Below, piece by piece: positions 1-8,705 of a stretch of 64,000 nucleotides of DNA. The stretch spans positions 186,001 through 250,000 of the forward strand of contig CATJOM010000048.1 in assembly GCA_949741915.1 (NCBI GenBank), given 5' to 3'. Source of the DNA: an uncultured Candidatus Melainabacteria bacterium (GTDB taxonomy: Bacteria; Cyanobacteriota; Vampirovibrionia; Gastranaerophilales; Gastranaerophilaceae). Under the pieces are notes generated by a model. That model saw only the letters and a program-made list of their open reading frames with translations, made no database searches and was not told where the DNA came from. The translations under genes were made by a program, and so were the position numbers. The first letter of the stretch is position 1; each line of letters opens with the position of its first letter.

Positions 1-230
1 GCTGCATATAATGCTCATGTTTTAAAAATTTTTTTCTCCAAAAAGCTTTAAAATTAAGGGTAAACAGATATATACAGTATAAAATGAGGTATAAAAATAA
101 TAAAAATAATATAAAGTTTGTAATTATAATATGCATTGCATTATTTTAAATAAAAATCCAATAAAAATCTAGCTTTTTTTACGATATTTTGCGATAATTA
201 TAACAAGTTTTTATTTGAATCAGGAAAAAC
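1..230. other. AT-rich 5' flank of mlaE-like gene
   Basis: This stretch is very AT-rich and holds no convincing gene. A short open frame from base 1 to a TAA at 49-51 could be the tail of a gene that begins outside the window, but it is too short to assign. The likely promoter and leader of the permease gene lie at the right end, with an AGGAAAAAC ribosome site just before the ATG at 231. Confidence 0.4.
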
Positions 231-974
231 ATGATTTCACTTTTAGGACAATGCGTACAAAATTTTACTGAAGCTCTTAAATACACATTTAAAGGGAATG
301 TTACCTTTAAAAGCGTGATATCTCAAGCTGCAAAAATTGGTTTTGATTCTCTTGGCATATCTTTGATGATAGTATTAATAGCATCTTCGGTCATTGCCCT
401 ACAGGTTTCAAAACAATTTTTATTGAGCGGAGCCGAAGATTACATCGGAGGATTTCTTGGCGTTGCTCTTATTAGGGAAATCGCGCCAGGCTTTGCCGCA
501 CTTGCTATTGGTGCCAGGGCAGGCACTGCAATTACAGCCCAAATTGCAAACATGAAAGTATCTTCCCAGGTAGATGCTATGAGAGTTTTGGGAGTTAATC
601 CAATTGGATATTATTTCGCCCCAAGAATTATAGCAGGTGCCTTCGGGGTTATGTTTGTGGTGATTTTAGCTGAGTTTATAGGTGTTATTGGTGGTATGGC
701 TGTTTCGTATTTCTCCATAAGCTTGCACCCCAATAGATATTTTAACTCTGTATGGCTTATGTTTAATACTAAAGATATTTATATAAGTGTGCTTAAAGGA
801 TTTATTTTTGGCGCCATAATTTCCACCGTTTGCGCAACCGTGGGCTATAATACAGTGGGTGGAGCCAAAAATGTTGGCGATTCAACAACAAAATCTGCAA
901 TCTTGTGCACAATTTATCTCTTATTGGCTGATTTATTAATGGGATTTTTATTCTATACAAGCAATTATCAGTAA
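231..974 (+). CDS. mlaE: MlaE-family ABC transporter permease
   Basis: Inner-membrane permease of the MlaE/TGD1 (DUF140) family, which with an MlaF-type ATPase and an MCE substrate-binding protein moves phospholipid between inner and outer membranes. The 247-residue length is normal. The family signature region is visible around residues 80-115 (ALIREIAPGFAALAIGARAG, then an AQIANMKVSSQVDAMRVLGV-like stretch). Five or so hydrophobic segments follow the usual order. An AGGAAAAAC site lies just upstream of the ATG. No ATPase or MCE gene is adjacent here; cyanobacterial homologues (Ycf63) are also often unlinked. A hairpin at 985-1015 closes the unit, so it looks monocistronic. The family is clear; the exact lipid substrate is inference. 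Confidence 0.9.
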   Translation: MISLLGQCVQNFTEALKYTFKGNVTFKSVISQAAKIGFDSLGISLMIVLIASSVIALQVSKQFLLSGAEDYIGGFLGVALIREIAPGFAALAIGARAGTAITAQIANMKVSSQVDAMRVLGVNPIGYYFAPRIIAGAFGVMFVVILAEFIGVIGGMAVSYFSISLHPNRYFNSVWLMFNTKDIYISVLKGFIFGAIISTVCATVGYNTVGGAKNVGDSTTKSAILCTIYLLLADLLMGFLFYTSNYQ

Positions 975-984
975 TCTATTTTAT

Positions 985-1015
985 AAAAGCTCAACAGTTA
1001 TGCTATTGCTTTTTT
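985..1015 (+). terminator. Rho-independent terminator after mlaE
   Basis: AAAAGC pairs with GCTTTT around an imperfect inner stem (AACAG/CTATT) and is followed by a run of six T. It lies 11 bases after the mlaE stop. Confidence 0.6.
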
Positions 1016-1101
1016 ATGCATTTTCACCTTTATAATTTCAAAACTACCCGTTAGGGTAATATATTATATTCTATTTTTGCTTCACACTATATTCAAAAGT
1101 T

Positions 1102-1123
1102 GTTTAATAAACGTTTAATAAAC
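1102..1123. promoter_or_regulatory. Tandem 11-bp palindromes, putative operator
   Basis: GTTTAATAAAC occurs twice head to tail (1102-1112 and 1113-1123). Each copy is a palindrome about a central base (GTTTA-n-TAAAC). They lie about 40 bases upstream of the histidine kinase start, where a dimeric regulator could control its promoter. The repeat is seen directly; the regulatory role is inference. Confidence 0.5.
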
Positions 1124-1163
1124 AGAACAATGGTTAGTCTAATACAATAAAGGTTTTTTGAGT

Positions 1164-2432
1164 ATGAATGAAGCTAAGGTAAAAATCGGGAATTTAGAAA
1201 AAGAAGAGTGCAATTCAATCATTGAATTTCTTTTCAAAGAAAAAAAGAAAGGCAAAAAGGAAGTTGAAGATTTTATTGAAGAATATCTTGAAGAACAGGA
1301 AAACTGGTGCAGTTTATTTAAAAATATCCAAAAACTTAATGAAAACTCAGGATTAGAAAATTTTATTTATAAATTCATAACTACAGTAAGGGAGAATCTT
1401 GAGAAATTAAATCTCGCTGTTGTAATATATGACGACAATAAAAACAAAATATTTATTAATCAAAAGAATGATAAACTGGAATATATTCTTGATTCAATCT
1501 TCCCTTCTCTTAATATGTATAAGGCACATATTGAAATTGCTAAATATTTTTCAAGCATGAACTATAATATACACTACAAACTGTTGCCCTTAGAGGCTAA
1601 CAATAGTGTATTTGGTTACATCTATTTTGAATCAGAAGCACCATTTAACGAAAATGACTATAGATACCTAGAAAACTTGTGCAGATATATGGCAGCAGGC
1701 GTCAATGCAATAAAGCTGAATACTGAAAATAAAAAGAAAGATAGAGAAGAATTAGAATTCAGAACAAGTTTTTCACATGAAATCAAGACTCCCTTAAATG
1801 GCATAATAGCTTATTCGGAACTTTTGAAAAAAAATTCTTCAGCACTTTCGGATGAGCTCAAAAAATACGTTGAAAATATATGCATAAGCTCAAAGCAACT
1901 AAAAGGGCTTTTGATGGATGTTATTGAAAATGCAAAATTAAAATGCGGACAAATAATAATTAGAAAACAAAGTTTTGAAACAAAACGTGCAATCGAAGAT
2001 GTGCTCAAGATATTTTCTTCATCAATTCTTGAAAAAAATATTGATATAAAGTCTGTATTAATGCAGGTAAATATTGTCTCAGACTATACTAAATTTAACC
2101 AAATTCTCTATAATTTGATAAGCAATGCAGTTAAGTTCTCTGATACAAAAGGCCAAATAAATATAACTTCCTGGGTAGAAAACTCAAAATATTGCTTTGA
2201 AATCAAAAATAAAGGCGAATATATAAACAAAAAACAGGCCAAAAGAATTTTTGAATTTTTACACAAAACGAATGAAAATGCTGATAAAAATCCCGAAGGG
2301 TCAGGCATTGGTCTGTACGTTTCAAAGCAGCTAATTGAAGCTCTTGGCGGCGAATTAGAATTTCACAGCACAAAAAAAGAGACATCCTTTAAATTTTATA
2401 TCTCTTTAAACGAAAGACAAAACGATAAATAA
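1164..2432 (+). CDS. Orphan GAF-domain sensor histidine kinase
   Basis: Soluble sensor histidine kinase with no predicted membrane segment. Residues ~1-60 are charged and helical, ~75-185 look like a GAF sensor domain, and ~190-420 form the kinase core. The phospho-acceptor H box is SFSHEIKTPLNG with His205. The N box is QILYNLISNAVKFSD and the G box is EGSGIGLYVSK. An alternative TTG start lies at 1158; ATG 1164 is preferred because AAAGG at 1150-1154 is then about 9 bases away. No response regulator is adjacent, so its partner is unknown. The RpaB-like regulator at 53967 lies 50 kb away, and cyanobacterial RpaB normally pairs with the membrane kinase Hik33/NblS, which this protein does not resemble. 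Tandem palindromes lie upstream and a terminator follows. Confidence 0.85.
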   Translation: MNEAKVKIGNLEKEECNSIIEFLFKEKKKGKKEVEDFIEEYLEEQENWCSLFKNIQKLNENSGLENFIYKFITTVRENLEKLNLAVVIYDDNKNKIFINQKNDKLEYILDSIFPSLNMYKAHIEIAKYFSSMNYNIHYKLLPLEANNSVFGYIYFESEAPFNENDYRYLENLCRYMAAGVNAIKLNTENKKKDREELEFRTSFSHEIKTPLNGIIAYSELLKKNSSALSDELKKYVENICISSKQLKGLLMDVIENAKLKCGQIIIRKQSFETKRAIEDVLKIFSSSILEKNIDIKSVLMQVNIVSDYTKFNQILYNLISNAVKFSDTKGQINITSWVENSKYCFEIKNKGEYINKKQAKRIFEFLHKTNENADKNPEGSGIGLYVSKQLIEALGGELEFHSTKKETSFKFYISLNERQNDK

Positions 2433-2470
2433 AATAGCAAAATCCTTTCTATAACGTAATTCCAACTCTT

Positions 2471-2497
2471 CTTGTCATTTTTATGGCAAGTTTTTTT
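2471..2497 (+). terminator. Terminator after histidine kinase
   Basis: CTTGTCAT pairs with ATGGCAAG (one G-T pair) across a short T/A loop and is followed directly by seven T. Confidence 0.75.
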
Positions 2498-2835
2498 AAT
2501 CTAAATTCCCTTGTTCTAAATAAAATTCTGGCAAAATAAAAACGCCTTGTTGTTTGTTATTAAGGCGTTCATTAATTGCGTTTGTGTTAAATAGCAATTA
2601 TTGCTTTTCGTTTGGTGTTGTGCTTCGTTTCAATATACATAGCATGCGCTTGGGTTGCGTTGTTGTTAATGCTCTATTATTTTTATTAATTTCGTGTAAC
2701 TATTACACCTTATTAAAACACATGAATTTGAAAATTTGCTATTATTTCATGTTTTTTATAATTTTTGTTACATTTTTTAACAAAAATCTCCGAAAATATT
2801 CCTGCTAGTGATTAATAAAGCCAATAAATCTCTAA
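2498..2835. other. Long gene-free interval, 3' UTR of the MsbA-like gene
   Basis: No convincing protein gene is present. Read on the minus strand it is unusually rich in A and C (repeated CAAC/ACAACG) with small stems such as AGCAATAATTGCT, and it ends in the minus-strand terminator at 2536-2569. It is therefore probably the long 3' untranslated region of the exporter gene, or a small RNA released from it. An 84-codon plus-strand frame here has no ribosome site and is rejected. Confidence 0.4.
2536..2569 (-). terminator. Terminator for the leftward MsbA-like gene
   Basis: AACGCCTT and AAGGCGTT form an 8-bp perfect stem around a 13-base loop. On the minus strand the stem is followed by TTTTATTTT. 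It lies about 265 bases past the exporter stop codon. Confidence 0.75.
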
Positions 2836-4641
2836 TTATACACAGGCAGTCTTAAACTGCATTTCATAAAGATATTTATATTGCCCATTTTCAATATTTA
2901 ATAATTCTTCATGAGAGCCTGCTTCTACAAGCTGCCCATCGTTTACAACAAGAATAATATCAGCATTTTTAATCGTTGAAAGTCTATGTGCTATAACAAA
3001 AACCGTCTTATCCTTCATCAAATTTTCAAGTGCTTTTTGCACAATTGCCTCTGACTTATTGTCCAATGCACTAGTTGCTTCATCTAATATTATTATTGGC
3101 GCATTCTTAATCATAGCTCTTGCTATTGCAACCCTTTGTCTTTGGCCGCCTGAAAGACTTGTACCTCTTTCTCCTATTATTGTATCGGCACCATTTTCAA
3201 GCGTATGCAGGAATTCATTAAGGTGAGCACCCTGAATTGCTTCTTCAACCTCTTCGTTGGTTGCATCAAATTTTCCCATTAGAATATTATCTCTAATAGT
3301 ACCGGAGAATAAAAAATTGTCCTGAAAAACTTCTGAAATATGTGACCTTAATGATGAAAGACTATAATCCTTTATATCAATCCCATCTATCTTTATGCTG
3401 CCCGTTTTAACATCATAAAACCTTGGCAAAAGATTCACTATTGTTGATTTTCCACCGCCTGAATTTCCAACAAGTGCAATAGTCTGCCCTCTTTTCGCAC
3501 TAAAGCTTATATTTTTTAGAACAGGAATATTCTCTTCATACTCAAAACATACATTTTCAAATGTAATATCTGAATTTACGCCTGTTAATGTTTTTACACT
3601 TTCCTTATCTTTAATTTCTGGCACAAGATCAAATAATTCAAACACCCTGCTCATTGCAACAAAAACCCCTTGCAAACCTGTAAGCGTACGTCCAAGGTCC
3701 TTAACAGGCTTATAGAGAAGCAAGAGCGAAGTGATAAAACTTGCAAAACTTCCTGTTGTCATTTCGCCTGATATAATTAAATGATTTCCAAAAAGCATTA
3801 CTATTGCAACACCAATGCTTGCAATCAAATACATAATGGGTGACATCCACCCTACGCGCTTAGTTAAAGACATTGCAAGATTAAACGATTTTCTGATTTG
3901 CTCTTGAAATTTTTCATTTAAATTATTTTGGAGTGAATATCCTGTCATAATCTTATTGCCATGATAAGTTTCATTAAAATTAGTATTTATACCACCGCCA
4001 AGAACCATGGAGGCATTTGACACTTCCTTAATCTTCTTTCTAATCATAGCAACAGGCAAAAATGCAAGAACAAGAACCGCAACACCAACAAGCGCAAGCT
4101 TCCAGCTGTTATACAAAAGTACCGCAATAAGGCCCATAGCACCCGTTGCACAGGTGATAAGGGTTTTAATTGAATCAATAACGCTTCTGGAAGCTGTATC
4201 AGGATCATTTAAAAACCTTGAAAGCACAAGCCCGGAAGAATTTTCATCAAAAAACTTGGAATCAAGTGATGTTAATTTTTTAAATAAATCAATCTTTATA
4301 GAATTCGATATTGTATTACTGAGCCAGTCTGTCAAATATGCATTAATATATTTTAAAAGCCCCTGCACCACAGCAAAACCTACAATTAACCAGGGAATAA
4401 GCGCCGCCAGTACATCTCTTGTAAGTTCACACCCCCTTACTATCATTGGGTTCCCATTTACAACAACATCGATGTAGGGTTTTAGGGCATATGCTGTCGC
4501 ACCATCTAAAAGTCCTAAGGGAATTGCAAGTATAAAAGCAATTAAAGTCCTTGGAATCAAAGGCCTTATATACGGAAAAATTCTCTTTGATAAAAAAGCA
4601 TAATTAAAAGCATTGTCTGTTTTTGTATTTGCGAGTTTCAT
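2836..4641 (-). CDS. msbA: MsbA-like ABC exporter, fused TMD-NBD
   Basis: Type IV/B-family ABC exporter half-transporter that acts as a homodimer and most likely flips lipid A-core or another lipid across the inner membrane. Residues ~25-330 hold six membrane segments. The ATPase domain (~360-600) shows Walker A GNSGGGKST, the signature LSGGQRQRVAIARA, Walker B IIILDEATSALD and the H loop in VIAHRLSTIKNAD. The 601-residue length fits MsbA (~580). It is transcribed alone and leftward, with a distant terminator. Drug or peptide exporters of the same fold cannot be excluded from sequence alone. Confidence 0.8.
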   Translation of the reverse strand: MKLANTKTDNAFNYAFLSKRIFPYIRPLIPRTLIAFILAIPLGLLDGATAYALKPYIDVVVNGNPMIVRGCELTRDVLAALIPWLIVGFAVVQGLLKYINAYLTDWLSNTISNSIKIDLFKKLTSLDSKFFDENSSGLVLSRFLNDPDTASRSVIDSIKTLITCATGAMGLIAVLLYNSWKLALVGVAVLVLAFLPVAMIRKKIKEVSNASMVLGGGINTNFNETYHGNKIMTGYSLQNNLNEKFQEQIRKSFNLAMSLTKRVGWMSPIMYLIASIGVAIVMLFGNHLIISGEMTTGSFASFITSLLLLYKPVKDLGRTLTGLQGVFVAMSRVFELFDLVPEIKDKESVKTLTGVNSDITFENVCFEYEENIPVLKNISFSAKRGQTIALVGNSGGGKSTIVNLLPRFYDVKTGSIKIDGIDIKDYSLSSLRSHISEVFQDNFLFSGTIRDNILMGKFDATNEEVEEAIQGAHLNEFLHTLENGADTIIGERGTSLSGGQRQRVAIARAMIKNAPIIILDEATSALDNKSEAIVQKALENLMKDKTVFVIAHRLSTIKNADIILVVNDGQLVEAGSHEELLNIENGQYKYLYEMQFKTACV

Positions 4642-4722
4642 CTATATTCCTAAAAAATAAACTAATTCCTAAATATATTCTAAAACCCATTATTCCATAA
4701 ACAAATTTTCTTTGCGTCCTTA

Positions 4723-5280
4723 TTATAAGTTCTGTAACAAAAACAAACCTGCCAAAGTCTGTGCGCTTATAAAAAAGCCGTTATTCTGCATATCATTTAC
4801 AAATTCAAAAACTTTATCAATTTTAACCTCAACCCTATCAACAATCACCCCTCCATCATTAACAGGCTCCGCCTTTTTATTTAGATTACAAATATCTGCA
4901 ACAGCAAGTATTGATTTTTCAGAGGTTAAACCACCAGATGAAACAAGATTTTCCACAAGTATTGTTATGTTGCTAGTATCATAACCGGTTTCTTCGAGTA
5001 ACTCCTTTCTTATTGCATCAACTATTGTTTCATCCTTGTTCTCATCTCCAACAAGGCCTGCAGGAAGCTCTATACAAAATTTTTCACCGTATTCTTCAAC
5101 TATAGGCGGCCGTTTTGTAGTCAAAAACAATGTGTAATCACCATCTTCTCTGTGTAAAATCGGCAGAATTACAACAACATTTGAAGCATTGGGTCTCTTA
5201 ACATAAACCCAGTCAGGCTTATTCATCCTCTTTGATGCTATTAAATTTAAATATTTTGTCTCAAATAATATTTCTTTCAT
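4723..5280 (-). CDS. Nudix hydrolase (ADP-ribose pyrophosphatase-like)
   Basis: Hydrolyses a nucleoside diphosphate linked to another moiety; the closest general type is ADP-sugar pyrophosphatase (NudF/YqkG-like). The Nudix box is visible as GDENKDE followed by KELLEETGY. Its usual Arg before the first Glu is Lys here, a conservative change. A longer frame reaches 5325, but ATG 5280 has GGAGG four bases upstream and begins MKEILFETKYL, as family members do, giving 185 residues. It is divergent from purS, whose start lies 85 bases away. Substrate is inferred only from overall resemblance. Confidence 0.8.
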   Translation of the reverse strand: MKEILFETKYLNLIASKRMNKPDWVYVKRPNASNVVVILPILHREDGDYTLFLTTKRPPIVEEYGEKFCIELPAGLVGDENKDETIVDAIRKELLEETGYDTSNITILVENLVSSGGLTSEKSILAVADICNLNKKAEPVNDGGVIVDRVEVKIDKVFEFVNDMQNNGFFISAQTLAGLFLLQNL

Positions 5281-5365
5281 TATGCCTCCAATTGTTTTGC
5301 AGACTTCAATAATAAAAATAACCAAAGTGCTTTCAACAGTTTTTCTTTCATTATAAAATAATTAT

Positions 5366-5623
5366 ATGAAATTTAGTGCAACCATAAATATAAAACTGAA
5401 AAAACAAATTAAGGATGCAAAAGGCGAGGCAGTGAGCGCTGTTTTGAGCCGTATTGGGCTTGAGGATAAAGCTAAAGTACGCATTGGCAAGATTTTTGAG
5501 CTTGAAGTAAATGCCGAAAATGAAGATGCAGCAAAAACAAAGCTCAACAAAATTATTTTTGATGTACTGATGAATCCAATTGTTGAAACCTACGAAATAA
5601 CAACTTTTGAGGTAATTAATTAA
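5366..5623 (+). CDS. purS: FGAM synthase subunit PurS
   Basis: Small subunit of phosphoribosylformylglycinamidine synthase (PurSQL, step 4 of purine synthesis), which bridges the glutaminase PurQ and the synthase PurL. The 85-residue length and the opening MKFSATINIKLKKQIKDAKG with the following AVLSRIGLEDKAKVRIGK-like stretch fit the family. It heads a tight operon: its TAA overlaps the ATG of purQ by one base. No Shine-Dalgarno sequence precedes the ATG. A TATAAA at about 5352-5357 sits only 8 bases before it, so transcription may start at or next to the start codon. Confidence 0.92.
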   Translation: MKFSATINIKLKKQIKDAKGEAVSAVLSRIGLEDKAKVRIGKIFELEVNAENEDAAKTKLNKIIFDVLMNPIVETYEITTFEVIN

Positions 5624-6336
5624 TGAATCTCGCCAGCATATCATATCCACAAACTGGCTTAAAGGCTGCAATTGCAGTCTTTTTGGGCACAAACTGCGAA
5701 AAAGAAACCCGAATGGCGCTTGAGATGGCAGGTTTTAATGTAGAATATATATTTCATACAGAAACAAATCTTGAAAAATTTGATTTAGTAGTGCTTCCTG
5801 GAGGTTTTTCATTTGGCGACTATATCAAAGCAGGCCGCCTTGCAAAGCTTTCACCTGTTATAGAGTCTCTCAGAGAATATGTAAAACTAAATAAAGGATT
5901 TGTGCTTGGCATATGCAACGGTTTTCAAATCCTTTGCGAAACAAGGCTCTTGCCTGGCGTCTTGATTGAAAATACAAAAACGAAATTTATATCAGAGGAT
6001 TGCGCATTATTTTTTAACAACAAAGAAATAACTATCCCAATTGCCCACAAAGAAGGCTGTTTTTGGGCAGATGAAGATACTATAAAACAAATAGAAAAAA
6101 ATGATATGGTGATTTTAAGGTATAAAAATAACCCAAACGGCTCAATTAACAATATAGCTGGGCTTTATGATTCAAAACATCATGTTATTGGCATGATGCC
6201 CCACCCTGAAAGGGCAGTATTAAGCCAATGCGGATTAGCTGATGGCAAGAAGATTTTTGAATTTTTAAAAACCGAATTATTAAATTTTAAAAAATCATGC
6301 CCAACTAAAAATTTATCAAAGAAGAGGGTGGAATGA
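5623..6336 (+). CDS. purQ: FGAM synthase glutaminase subunit PurQ
   Basis: Class I glutamine amidotransferase that supplies ammonia to PurL. The nucleophile Cys is in LGICNGFQIL, and the His/Glu of the triad are in MMPHPERA. The oxyanion region VVLPGGFSFGDYIKAGRLAK is typical. At 237 residues it is slightly longer than average because of about 13 extra N-terminal residues before AAIAVFLGTNCE. It overlaps purS (TAATG) and purL (ATGA), implying translational coupling and equal amounts of the complex. Confidence 0.95.
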   Translation: MNLASISYPQTGLKAAIAVFLGTNCEKETRMALEMAGFNVEYIFHTETNLEKFDLVVLPGGFSFGDYIKAGRLAKLSPVIESLREYVKLNKGFVLGICNGFQILCETRLLPGVLIENTKTKFISEDCALFFNNKEITIPIAHKEGCFWADEDTIKQIEKNDMVILRYKNNPNGSINNIAGLYDSKHHVIGMMPHPERAVLSQCGLADGKKIFEFLKTELLNFKKSCPTKNLSKKRVE

Positions 6337-8642
6337 TAAAATTTGAAACCATAAAAAAGCTTGAAAAACTGGGGCTTTCTCAGTATGAATATGAAGAAAT
6401 AGTCAAAAAACTTAACCGTAAACCTAATGAGCTTGAATTATACCTATTTTCTGCAATGTGGTCAGAACACTGCGGCTATAAGCATTCTAAGAAATATCTT
6501 GACATGCTGCCAAGGACAAAAAGTTTGTTCAGTAGTGAAAATGCAGGCGGCATAAAGATTGGTAATCACGTAATATTTTTTAAAACAGAATCACACAATC
6601 ATCCAAGTGCTGTTGAGCCCTATCAAGGTGCTGCCACAGGTATTGGCGGTATTCTAAGAGATATCCTTGCGATGAATGCAAGGCCAATAGCCCTTTTGAA
6701 TTCATTAAAATTCGGCCCGATTGAAAGAATGAAACTGCCCGATGATATAAACAATGCTGTTTCTATCATAAATAACGACACACATTGTGATATGGAATCT
6801 TTCAGTAGGAATAAATACCTTTTAAACGGAGTTGCAGAAGGTATTTCAGACTATGGAAATTCTACTGGTGTTCCGACAATAGGTGGAGAGGTTAGCTTTA
6901 ATGAGTGCTATAACCTCTCACCCCTTGTAAACGTTATGGCTGCCGGCATTTGCCATAAAAACAATGTTAAAACCGCTGCTGCAAAAGAGAATCTTTATGT
7001 CACTCTAATAGGCTCAGCCACAGGGCGTGACGGACTTTTCGGTGCAGCCTTTGCATCAAAAGAACTTGAGGGCGACTCATCTGATAGATTGTCAGTACAA
7101 ATCGGAGATGCATACACTAAAAAGAAGCTTATTGAGGCAACTTTAGAGATTTTGCAATCAAAAAACGTATTTTGCTCTCAGGACCTTGGCGCTGCAGGAC
7201 TTTTAAGTTCAACCTCCGAAATGGCTGCAAAGGGTGATGTTTCAATGGATTTATACCTTGATAAAGTCCCCCTCAGGGAAGAAAATATGCAGCCCTATGA
7301 AGTCATGTTATCTGAATCCCAAGAAAGAATGGTATTTGGAGCAAACAAAGCTGGTGTAGATGAAATTGTGAAAATATGCAAAAAATACGAACTAAATGCA
7401 GCCATTATAGGAAAAACGGGCAAAGGAAATACGTACAACCTATATCATAATGACATTCTATTGGCATCTGTCCCTGTTAAAGCTTTGTGTAAACCCGTTT
7501 TATATGATTTGAATCCCAAAAAACCTGAATATATTGATGTTTTAAAGAAAAAAAAGTTATTTTTGGACACAAAAATAAACACGCCACAGAATATTAAATA
7601 TCTTATATTCAAAATTACTGCTGCGCCTGCATTTGCAAGTAAAAAATATATATACAGCCAGTATGATTCAACAGTTTGCGCAAGGACATTGAAAAACCCT
7701 CATTTTATAGGGGTTTCTCCCCTATATATACGTGAAGAAGATACAACCATAGGCTTTTCAATGGATTCAAACGAGGATTTATGCCTTCTAAACCCTTACA
7801 CTGGCGCTTTTAACATTATCTTCGAAAGCTATAGAAATGCTGTCTCCTCAGGGTTTGAGCCTCTTGGAATCACAAACTGCTTGAATTTTGCAAACCCTGA
7901 AAAACCAGATGTCGCATACCAGTTCACAGAAACCATTAAAGGCATAAAAGATGCGCTTTGCACGCTTAACCTACCTGTTGTTTCAGGAAATGTTTCATTC
8001 TATAATGAAGGAGTAAAAAAGACTGACATTCACACTGATGACGTAAAAATAAAAATCAATCCCACACCTGTCATTGGCATGCTAAGTATCCTAAAAACCA
8101 AAAACCCAATATATACAAGAAGTTTGTCTGATGAAACAATTTTTGTTATTGGAAAACAAATTAATAAAAATTCATGCACAGGTGCGTCTTTATATCAAAG
8201 ATTATTCTTTAACTTCCTAGGCGGAAAGCCCGATATTATAGATTTTGAGCTTGAGATGAAATTAAAATCCGCAATCTTTGATTTAAATATCAAGGGTGAA
8301 ATTTCAGGCGCCATTGATGTTTCAAAGGGCGGAATCATTGGGGCGCTTTTAATCATGCTTTTTAATTCCTTTAATTTTAATGACAACAAAAATTCTGAAC
8401 AATTAGGATTTTCCTGCTGCCTTCCTTGTGATATTGATATACTTTTTGGTGAAATCACAGGCAGATATCTGATTTCAGCTAAAAATGCTGATAAGGTAGA
8501 GCAATATCTCATAGGTAGCCAAATTCCATATGAAAAACTTGGAAAGACCAATAATACGGGTAACCTAAACCTCGGTTTTGTAAAAATTAATCTTGCAGAA
8601 TTAAGAGAAATTTATGAAAATTCTCTTGAAAGAAAAGCCTAA
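6333..8642 (+). CDS. purL: FGAM synthase large subunit PurL (small type)
   Basis: ATP-dependent synthase subunit converting FGAR to FGAM with ammonia from PurQ. The 769-residue length is that of the PurSQL-type enzyme, not the ~1300-residue fused form. Signatures include MWSEHCGYKHSKKYL near residue 45, TESHNHPSAVEPYQGAATG near 90 and SQERMVFG near 330. It starts inside the purQ stop and is followed by a 63-base gap to purM that holds a weak stem (TGTGTTA/TAACACA) without a T run. Confidence 0.96.
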   Translation: MIKFETIKKLEKLGLSQYEYEEIVKKLNRKPNELELYLFSAMWSEHCGYKHSKKYLDMLPRTKSLFSSENAGGIKIGNHVIFFKTESHNHPSAVEPYQGAATGIGGILRDILAMNARPIALLNSLKFGPIERMKLPDDINNAVSIINNDTHCDMESFSRNKYLLNGVAEGISDYGNSTGVPTIGGEVSFNECYNLSPLVNVMAAGICHKNNVKTAAAKENLYVTLIGSATGRDGLFGAAFASKELEGDSSDRLSVQIGDAYTKKKLIEATLEILQSKNVFCSQDLGAAGLLSSTSEMAAKGDVSMDLYLDKVPLREENMQPYEVMLSESQERMVFGANKAGVDEIVKICKKYELNAAIIGKTGKGNTYNLYHNDILLASVPVKALCKPVLYDLNPKKPEYIDVLKKKKLFLDTKINTPQNIKYLIFKITAAPAFASKKYIYSQYDSTVCARTLKNPHFIGVSPLYIREEDTTIGFSMDSNEDLCLLNPYTGAFNIIFESYRNAVSSGFEPLGITNCLNFANPEKPDVAYQFTETIKGIKDALCTLNLPVVSGNVSFYNEGVKKTDIHTDDVKIKINPTPVIGMLSILKTKNPIYTRSLSDETIFVIGKQINKNSCTGASLYQRLFFNFLGGKPDIIDFELEMKLKSAIFDLNIKGEISGAIDVSKGGIIGALLIMLFNSFNFNDNKNSEQLGFSCCLPCDIDILFGEITGRYLISAKNADKVEQYLIGSQIPYEKLGKTNNTGNLNLGFVKINLAELREIYENSLERKA

Positions 8643-8705
8643 TGTTGTGTTAAAATAAGCATAACACAGTAAAAATTTGCCACTAAACAAGGAATTTTCG
8701 GGGCA

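Noticed and set aside
2554-2808. 84-codon plus-strand frame
   Set aside because: No ribosome site, T-rich composition typical of random hydrophobic frames, and it lies antisense to the long 3' UTR.
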